Shown here piece by piece: positions 6,063 to 11,361 of a stretch of DNA of 11,361 nt. The position numbers and the translations under genes are program-made. The DNA comes from Alphaproteobacteria bacterium UBA6062 (GTDB taxonomy: Bacteria; Pseudomonadota; Alphaproteobacteria; Sneathiellales; Sneathiellaceae). How positions within the stretch are numbered: position 1 is the first letter of the stretch; every line of letters starts with the position of its first letter. Under the pieces are notes generated by a model, which was not told where the DNA came from, ran no database searches, and worked only from the letters and a program-made list of their open reading frames with translations. Location: positions 1 to 11,361 of the forward strand of contig DIYE01000141.1 of assembly GCA_002428885.1 (NCBI GenBank). Reading direction: 5' to 3'.

Positions 6063-7105
6063 TATGTTTCCTTGCCAGCCACGCGCCGGAATTCCGCATC
6101 ATCCGGCTTCAGGCGTACATACATCTTGCTTTTGGATCGTAAATCAATGGAGGTAACTCCTTTATTCAGAATGCCTTTTTCCGTCTGAAGCCGATCCAGT
6201 TTCGTCCAGGCCACAGCCGCCTCCTGCTCCGGCAGGAGAACCGTTACACCATTTTCAAATTCCAGGTTCCAGCGACGCCCACGCACCCGCACGGCATTGT
6301 CCAGCCGGGTGAACAAAGTCGGAGCCTGAGCCAAGACATCAAACAGAGCCGCAGCATCCTTGTTGGCACCCTTCCCGACCACTTTTGGCAGATACCGGAA
6401 TTCATTGCTGTCTTTTTCAGAGACCACAGCACCATTCCGGTCGATAACCGCTGTTTTTCCATCCCGCTGCCAGCGCGCAAAGGGACGGCGTTCCGTGATA
6501 CGAACAAAAACCTCATCCGGGAAGCGACGCATAATAGCCGCTGTTTCAACCCAACCAAGGCTTTCAACCCGCTGACGGGCTTCCGCCGGATCAAATGTCA
6601 GGATATTATCGCCGCGTCGCACGGAAAGAGCTTTCATCAGGTCGACCCGTTCCGTTCTTTCACGGCCGGCGACACTGACCTCCTGCACACTCAGCCCGGC
6701 CCCCAGGACGGCAACTTCAGTTGTTTCATTAACCCAGGCAACACTTCTTTCAATGACCGAATTCTGGACAATATAGTAGCCAGCGGCACCAACCGGCAGC
6801 GCGATGGCCAGAATGATGGCGGTAGGAAGGGCAAGCCGATACCAGTTTGGCTGCTGACGCCGGCGCGCTGTCCGCTTCCTGGACCGTGCTTTGCCTTTTT
6901 CTCCGGCAGAGAAAGCAGCGCGAACCGACTGATAGAGCTCTACCGGCGCTTTAAGGATAGCGCTTAAGTTTTTCCGGAATAACTGGAAATCAGACAGACG
7001 CTGAGCCGGTGCTTTCTTCGACCGGGCACGATAGGCCTTTTTAGGTGCCGTCTTTTTCTGGGACCGGACCGGGCGATCGCCGGCAGATAACTTTATCTCT
7101 CGCAT
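6062..7105 (-). CDS. ftsQ: Cell division protein FtsQ
   Basis: FtsQ is the bitopic inner-membrane protein that links early cytoplasmic and later periplasmic parts of the divisome, with FtsB and FtsL as partners. The 347 residues comprise a long, strongly basic cytoplasmic tail (1-89), one membrane helix (about 91-113), a POTRA domain (about 137-208, opening GLSVQEVSVAGRE and ending VRITERRPFARW) and the FtsQ beta domain (about 215-335). The cytoplasmic tail is much longer than the roughly 25 residues of E. coli FtsQ, though extended tails occur in alphaproteobacteria. The ATG at 7105 lies 13 nt inside ddl and has GGAGG seven bases upstream. The stop codon overlaps the ftsA start by one base. 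Confidence 0.95.
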   Translation of the reverse strand: MREIKLSAGDRPVRSQKKTAPKKAYRARSKKAPAQRLSDFQLFRKNLSAILKAPVELYQSVRAAFSAGEKGKARSRKRTARRRQQPNWYRLALPTAIILAIALPVGAAGYYIVQNSVIERSVAWVNETTEVAVLGAGLSVQEVSVAGRERTERVDLMKALSVRRGDNILTFDPAEARQRVESLGWVETAAIMRRFPDEVFVRITERRPFARWQRDGKTAVIDRNGAVVSEKDSNEFRYLPKVVGKGANKDAAALFDVLAQAPTLFTRLDNAVRVRGRRWNLEFENGVTVLLPEQEAAVAWTKLDRLQTEKGILNKGVTSIDLRSKSKMYVRLKPDDAEFRRVAGKET

Positions 7106-8001
7106 GAGGCATCCTCCACCATCCAGCGCACCAGTTCTTCAAAACTGATCCCCGCATGCCCGGCAATTTCCGGCACAAGACTGAGCTCGGTCATACCCGG
7201 CTGGGTATTTGTTTCCAGAATATAGAAATCCCCGCCACCATCACCGTCATCATCCAGGCGAAAATCAGAGCGGCTGACACCACGGCATCCTAGGACTTTA
7301 TGGGCTGTCAGTGCCATTTCAAGGACCTCTTCATACCGATCTTTGGGCAGTGGTGCCGGCATCAGATGTTCGGCCTTTCCTTCGGTATATTTCGCTTCAA
7401 AATCGTAAAAGCGTCCCAGAGGCTTGATCTCGACAGCGCCCAATGCCTGATCCCCCATGACCGCCACCTGAATTTCCCGGCCGGGAATATAGGTTTCAAT
7501 GAGGACTTCATTGCCGAACGTCCAGGGGATGTCCTGCAAATTCCGGTTTTCATTCTCCAGAATGATTGTCACCCCGACACTGGAGCCTTCATTAAGCGGT
7601 TTGATGACAAAGGGCCGGGGATAGGTTGCACCGTCCAACACTTCCTGACGGCTAAAAATCCGTCCGTCCGCGCAGCGCAATCCCGCCGCAGAAAACTGTT
7701 TTTTAGCGGCAGGCTTATCCATGGCAAGAGAGGACGCCAGAACACCGGAATGGGTATAGGGGATTGCCAGAATTTCAAGGACACCCTGGATCAGACCGTC
7801 TTCACCATAGCGGCCATGCAGCGCATTAAAGCACACATCCGGCCGCAGAGTTTCAAGAACGGAAGCGATATTGCGCTCCACATCAACCGCTGTGACCTGG
7901 TATCCGCACCGTTCCAGCGCCTGAACACAGGCCTTTCCGCTATCGAGGGACACCTCCCGTTCGGCAGACCATCCTCCCATCAAAACAGCGACATGGGTCA
8001 T
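7093..8001 (-). CDS. ddl: D-alanine--D-alanine ligase
   Basis: This ATP-grasp ligase joins two D-alanines for the peptidoglycan pentapeptide. The start chosen is ATG at 8001 (302 residues). It shares one base with the murB stop (TGATG) and has AAGGAAAGG upstream. The reading frame stays open 21 codons further, but that extension overlaps murB and is not conserved-looking. Motifs include Glu14 in SAEREVSL, HGRYGEDG (62-69), the EGSSVG loop (138-143) and Tyr205 in FEAKY. The Glu-Ser-Tyr set matches D-Ala-specific enzymes rather than D-Ala-D-Lac ligases. The metal-binding ETNTQPGM (263-270) follows an unusual short Asp/Gly-rich stretch (DDDGDGGGD, 250-258). It lies between murB and ftsQ, the normal dcw position of ddl (ddlB). 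Confidence 0.97.
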   Translation of the reverse strand: MTHVAVLMGGWSAEREVSLDSGKACVQALERCGYQVTAVDVERNIASVLETLRPDVCFNALHGRYGEDGLIQGVLEILAIPYTHSGVLASSLAMDKPAAKKQFSAAGLRCADGRIFSRQEVLDGATYPRPFVIKPLNEGSSVGVTIILENENRNLQDIPWTFGNEVLIETYIPGREIQVAVMGDQALGAVEIKPLGRFYDFEAKYTEGKAEHLMPAPLPKDRYEEVLEMALTAHKVLGCRGVSRSDFRLDDDGDGGGDFYILETNTQPGMTELSLVPEIAGHAGISFEELVRWMVEDASCER

Positions 8002-8942
8002 CAGGCTACCTTTCCTTCTTTTTGAACGGGTGCGGGAGTGTCCCCAAGGCGGACAATTTCCCACCGGAGCAGGATGTCATGATCCCGGAACACCCGGCGC
8101 CGGGCCTCTTCCGCAACAGCCTCAATATCCTCAGCGGTGGCACCGCCCGTATTGATGAGGAAATTGCAGTGCTTTTCGGAAATCTGCGCCGCGCCGATTT
8201 GCAAACCCCGGGCGCCGACAGCGTCAATCAGTTCCCAGGCTTTGTGGCCCGGCGGGTTGGCAAAAGTTGAACCACCGGTACGGCTGCGGATCGGCTGACT
8301 TTCCTCCCGGCTGCTGGCGATATCATCCATGACGGACCGAATAGCCTCTGGCTCGCCCGGCTGAAGCTGCAGAACGGCTTCCGTGAAAATCCAGTCATCC
8401 GGCGTATCAGAATGCCGGTAGGAAAATTTCATCTGTTCCCGGTCAAGCTCATGGCGATTTCCCTGACGGTCAATGGCAACAGCGGAGACCAGGATATCCT
8501 TCATTTCTCCGCCGTAAGCACCGGCATTCATGCGAAGCGCACCGCCAATGCTCCCGGGAATACCACTCAGGAATTCCGCACCGGTCAGTCCCTGCTCCGC
8601 CGCAAAGCGCGCCGTATAAAGATCAAGGGCTCCGCCGCCGACTTTCAGTCGATCCCCGTCCAGCAGTTCCATGCCCGCAAACGGTTTACCAAGGCGGATG
8701 ACCGCACCGCGAAAGCCGCTGTCACGCACAAGAAGGTTTGATCCGATGCCCAGGGTAAAGACCGGTATCTCTTCCGGGATATCTTTGAGGAACAGGATAA
8801 GATCAGCTTCATCCGCCGGTTTGAACAGGATATCCGCAGGACCGCCCACCTTAAACCAGGTGATCTTGTCGAGCGCCGCCCCTTTCTGAAGCTGCCCCTT
8901 TACCTCCGGCAAGGAAAAGATATCGCCAACCGGCTGGATCAT
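8001..8942 (-). CDS. murB: UDP-N-acetylenolpyruvoylglucosamine reductase MurB
   Basis: MurB is the cytosolic FAD enzyme that uses NADPH to reduce UDP-GlcNAc-enolpyruvate to UDP-MurNAc. The start chosen is ATG at 8942 (313 residues). It forms an ATGA overlap with the murC stop and has GGAGG seven bases upstream. A GTG or other start 19 codons earlier would run into murC. The FAD-binding part has TWFKVGGPAD (28-37), LGIGSNLLVRD (64-74) and SGIPGSIGGALRMNAGAYGG (126-145). Catalytic residues by family correspondence are Arg176 (YRHS), Ser225 (GGSTFANP) and Glu295 (RWEI). It follows murC and precedes ddl with no spacers. Confidence 0.97.
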   Translation of the reverse strand: MIQPVGDIFSLPEVKGQLQKGAALDKITWFKVGGPADILFKPADEADLILFLKDIPEEIPVFTLGIGSNLLVRDSGFRGAVIRLGKPFAGMELLDGDRLKVGGGALDLYTARFAAEQGLTGAEFLSGIPGSIGGALRMNAGAYGGEMKDILVSAVAIDRQGNRHELDREQMKFSYRHSDTPDDWIFTEAVLQLQPGEPEAIRSVMDDIASSREESQPIRSRTGGSTFANPPGHKAWELIDAVGARGLQIGAAQISEKHCNFLINTGGATAEDIEAVAEEARRRVFRDHDILLRWEIVRLGDTPAPVQKEGKVA

Positions 8943-10363
8943 TCGGCTTCCTCCAGATCCTGGCGAGCGGCCAGTTCGGACGGGAGTTTGTTGGCCCACT
9001 GGGTGATGGATCCGGCGCCAAGACAGACAACCACGTCTCCCTCTTCACTTTCTTCCCGGATCAGATCGGCCAGATATTCCGGTCCCTGCAAAGAGAGAAC
9101 ACGACGATGACCACGGGTCTTCAGGCCTTCCACATAACTGTCCTGGCTGATCCCGTCGATCGGCTCTTCACCGGCTGCATAGATATCGGCAACGATAACC
9201 ACATCCGCATCATTAAAGCAGGTGCAGAAATCCTCAAACAGATCCTGGAGGCGGGAATAGCGGTGAGGCTGGACAACAGCAATGATCTTGCCGTTATAAG
9301 CCTGCCTTGCGGCACTGAGGACAGAGGAAATTTCCACCGGGTGATGACCGTAATCATCAATCACCGTGACCCCGTCCACTTCACCGGTTTTGGTGAAGCG
9401 CCGTTTCACGCCGCCAAATTCACGCAGCGCCTTTTTAAGAGTGACCTCGTCTACCCCCATCTCCTTACCGACGGCAACCGCCGCCATGGCGTTCTGCACG
9501 TTATGGGCGCCGGGCATGGGCAGCTCAAAGCCCTTCATAACCCGCTCATCACCGCCCATCCGGTCACTGACGGCCACATTGAAACGAGCTCTACCCGCTT
9601 CAAAACGGACATCGACAGCCCGGTAGTCGGCCTGCGGCGACATACCGTAAGAGACCAGCCGTCGGTCAGAGATCCGCCCGATCAATGCCTGCACTTCAGG
9701 ATGATCAATGCAAAGAGCCGCAAAACCGTAGAAGGGGATATTTTCCACGAAGGTCAGGAAAGCCTCCCGAACACCATCAAAATCACCGTAGAAATCAAGA
9801 TGTTCCGGATCGATGTTTGTGACGATGGCAATGGTTGCGGGGAGCTTGATAAAGCTGCCGTCCGACTCGTCGGCCTCCACCACCATCCAGTCACCATTGC
9901 CGAGCCGGGCATTGGTGCCATAAGCGTTGATGATACCGCCGTTGATAACGGTTGGCTCCATCTTCGCCGTATCCAGCATACCTGCCAGCAAAGACGTGGT
10001 CGTGGTTTTCCCGTGCGTGCCGCCAACGGCAATCGCCCAGCGAAGACGCATCAGTTCAGCCAACATTTCCGCCCGGCGGACAACCGGGATCAGATTGGCC
10101 CGTGCTTCCTTCACTTCCGGATTATCAGCCTTCACGGCAGAGGAGATCACCACCACCCGGGCTTCCTTCAGATTGTCTGCATGATGACCGATGGAAACGT
10201 CGATACCGAGGCCCTGCAGGCGCTCCACATTAGGGTTGCGGGAAAGGTCAGATCCCTGCACCTGATAACCCAGAGTATGCATCACTTCGGCAATACCGCT
10301 CATCCCGATGCCGCCGATCCCGACGAAATGCACCATACCAATATCCAGGGGAAGCGCTCTCAT
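8939..10363 (-). CDS. murC: UDP-N-acetylmuramate--L-alanine ligase MurC
   Basis: MurC is the cytosolic ATP-dependent ligase that adds L-alanine to UDP-MurNAc, the first step of stem-peptide assembly. The 474 residues show the N-terminal Rossmann motif VHFVGIGGIGMSG (11-23) and the P-loop GGTHGKTTTT (114-123). EADESDGSF (163-171) and NIDPEHLDFYG (183-193) lie in the central domain, and DDYGHHPVEI (336-345) with VVQPHRYSR (363-371) in the C-terminal domain. All three Mur-ligase domains are complete. The ATG at 10363 overlaps the murG stop as ATGA and has AAAGG seven bases upstream. The 3' end overlaps murB by four bases. Confidence 0.98.
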   Translation of the reverse strand: MRALPLDIGMVHFVGIGGIGMSGIAEVMHTLGYQVQGSDLSRNPNVERLQGLGIDVSIGHHADNLKEARVVVISSAVKADNPEVKEARANLIPVVRRAEMLAELMRLRWAIAVGGTHGKTTTTSLLAGMLDTAKMEPTVINGGIINAYGTNARLGNGDWMVVEADESDGSFIKLPATIAIVTNIDPEHLDFYGDFDGVREAFLTFVENIPFYGFAALCIDHPEVQALIGRISDRRLVSYGMSPQADYRAVDVRFEAGRARFNVAVSDRMGGDERVMKGFELPMPGAHNVQNAMAAVAVGKEMGVDEVTLKKALREFGGVKRRFTKTGEVDGVTVIDDYGHHPVEISSVLSAARQAYNGKIIAVVQPHRYSRLQDLFEDFCTCFNDADVVIVADIYAAGEEPIDGISQDSYVEGLKTRGHRRVLSLQGPEYLADLIREESEEGDVVVCLGAGSITQWANKLPSELAARQDLEEAE

Positions 10364-11361
10364 ACAGCAACCTTTCCATCCAGGCGGGACGCACCGCCCT
10401 TGTCTTTCTTTTCAATCGCTTCAACCATATCCGCCAGCTTCTCCGCCGCGTGAATTTCACCAAGCTGGGCCGATGCCCGCGCCATGCAACTGAGCTTATC
10501 CGGACTGCCGAGCAATTCCATGAGATGCCGCGACAGGGTTTCCGCCGTAAAATCGTCCTGCAAAATCAGCCGCGCCGCGCCTTTGGAAACTTCATTTTCC
10601 GCGTTCTTCTGCTGGTGATTATCCATGGCGAACTTATACGGCACCAGGATGGCCGGGCGGCCTGAAACCGTCAGTTCTGCAATGGTCGACGCACCGGAGC
10701 GGGTGATCGCCAGATGACAGCCTGAGAGCAGCTCCGGCACATTTGTGAAGAAGGACGCCAGTGTGGTTTTGACGCGGGAGGCGGCATACGCTTTCTCCAC
10801 CCGTTCAAGATCTTCAGACCGGCATTGCTGCACAATATGCAGGCGTGACTGCAAGGCCTCAGGAAGCGCCAAAATAGCGGCAGGCACCACATCAGACAGG
10901 ACCGTTGCTCCCTGACTGCCGCCAAGCACAAGCAGACGGATATCATTTTCCTGCTCAGGGCTTTGATAGGATCGGCCGTGCAACTCGAGAATTTCCCGAC
11001 GTACCGGATTACCGGTAAAGTTCATCTTGCGGATCACCTCTTCTTCGGCGCTTTCCGTGTGATGAAAGGACGTGGCAATACGCGTGGCCATTCCGGAAAG
11101 GAGCTTGTTGACCCGGCCCAGAACCGCATTTTGTTCATGAAGGATCAGCGGAATTTTCAAAAAAGCGGCGGCGGCGGCAGGCGGCATGGAAGGATATCCG
11201 CCAAACCCGACAACAGCGGTCGGTTTCAAGCGGCGCAGGATGAGGATGGACTGAACGGTCCCTGCCAGCAGTTTAACGGCCGCAGCCGCTTTCCCCACAA
11301 GGCCGCCAACAGATGGCGATGCTGACGTGACGGGGATAATGTCGGCCCCCGGGAACAGTTT
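10360..11361 (-). CDS. murG: Undecaprenyl-PP-MurNAc-pentapeptide GlcNAc transferase MurG, N-terminus cut by window edge
   Basis: MurG adds GlcNAc to lipid I on the inner face of the cytoplasmic membrane to make lipid II. The frame stays open to the right edge, giving 333 residues beginning KLFPGADIIP. About 35-45 N-terminal residues, including the glycine-rich GGTGGH loop, are outside. Visible motifs are VVGFGGYPSMPP, LHEQNAVLGRVNKLL, FTGNPVRREI, VLGGSQGA (the second glycine-rich loop) and the acceptor/UDP region ITRSGASTIAEL with GRPAILVPY and DNHQQKNA. A GTG at 11298 is in frame but internal, because homology continues upstream of it. It overlaps murC as ATGA, so the gene is part of the same operon. 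Confidence 0.97.
   Translation of the reverse strand, partial: KLFPGADIIPVTSASPSVGGLVGKAAAAVKLLAGTVQSILILRRLKPTAVVGFGGYPSMPPAAAAAFLKIPLILHEQNAVLGRVNKLLSGMATRIATSFHHTESAEEEVIRKMNFTGNPVRREILELHGRSYQSPEQENDIRLLVLGGSQGATVLSDVVPAAILALPEALQSRLHIVQQCRSEDLERVEKAYAASRVKTTLASFFTNVPELLSGCHLAITRSGASTIAELTVSGRPAILVPYKFAMDNHQQKNAENEVSKGAARLILQDDFTAETLSRHLMELLGSPDKLSCMARASAQLGEIHAAEKLADMVEAIEKKDKGGASRLDGKVAV

Noticed and set aside
7300..8025. A 241-codon plus-strand open frame opposite ddl
   Set aside because: It is an antisense shadow of ddl, with no ribosome binding site context or domain. The ligase frame is fully supported.
9107..10453. A 448-codon plus-strand open frame opposite murC
   Set aside because: It lies antisense to a complete, motif-bearing murC. 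Its predicted protein has shadow-type composition (many His, Asp and Arg) and no recognisable domain.
11296..11298. GTG at 11298 as the murG start
   Set aside because: MurG-like sequence continues in frame upstream of it to the window edge (KLFPGADIIP onward), so this GTG is an internal valine codon.
1..11361. A hidden novel system (defence island, mobile element, biosynthetic locus)
   Set aside because: Every substantial frame is either a conserved dcw, lpxC, bamD or recN gene, a single XRE regulator, or an antisense shadow. There are no transposase, integrase, repeat-array or toxin-antitoxin signatures.

Overview
The window is a stretch of the division and cell-wall (dcw) cluster of an alphaproteobacterium, running almost entirely on the minus strand. 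Read in the direction of transcription (right to left) the order is murG (5' end outside the window), murC, murB, ddl, ftsQ, ftsA, ftsZ, lpxC, then bamD and the first 45 codons of recN at the left edge. A single plus-strand gene, a small Cro/C1-type (XRE) regulator, sits between lpxC and bamD. The alphaproteobacterial assignment rests on the gene order ftsZ-lpxC-bamD-recN, on the FtsZ N-terminus beginning MGINLSVP with a very long linker and a C-terminal DIPAFLRRQ-type peptide, and on the regulator, which resembles the PraR/PhrR-type proteins of that class. The family or genus cannot be fixed from the sequence alone.

Layout. From 11361 to 4821 six genes are packed with no spacers: murG/murC and murC/murB share ATGA overlaps, murB/ddl and ftsQ/ftsA share one base (TGATG, TAATG), and ftsQ starts 13 nt inside ddl. 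A 109-nt gap then precedes ftsZ, with a strong Shine-Dalgarno, a GTG start and a CtrA-box-like sequence. ftsZ ends in a strong intrinsic terminator (about 2917-2957), so lpxC appears to be a separate unit with its own promoter. lpxC converges on the XRE gene, whose terminator lies at 1769-1795. The XRE gene and bamD diverge from a 390-nt AT-rich region carrying a perfect -10 hexamer for bamD, an 8-bp direct repeat and a perfect 8-bp-arm dyad just upstream of the XRE gene's ribosome binding site. recN follows bamD by 13 nt.

Function. MurG, MurC, MurB and Ddl make peptidoglycan precursors: UDP-MurNAc formation, L-Ala addition, D-Ala-D-Ala formation and lipid II synthesis. FtsQ, FtsA and FtsZ build the division ring, LpxC commits carbon to lipid A, BamD assembles outer-membrane proteins and RecN acts in double-strand break repair. 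All enzyme motifs checked are intact and no gene shows a frameshift. I see no mobile element, CRISPR array, tRNA, rRNA or defence island. The window is ordinary core genome. The points worth a second look are regulatory: the XRE gene with its dyad, the ftsZ leader, and several translation starts that differ from the longest reading frame (ftsZ, ddl, murB).
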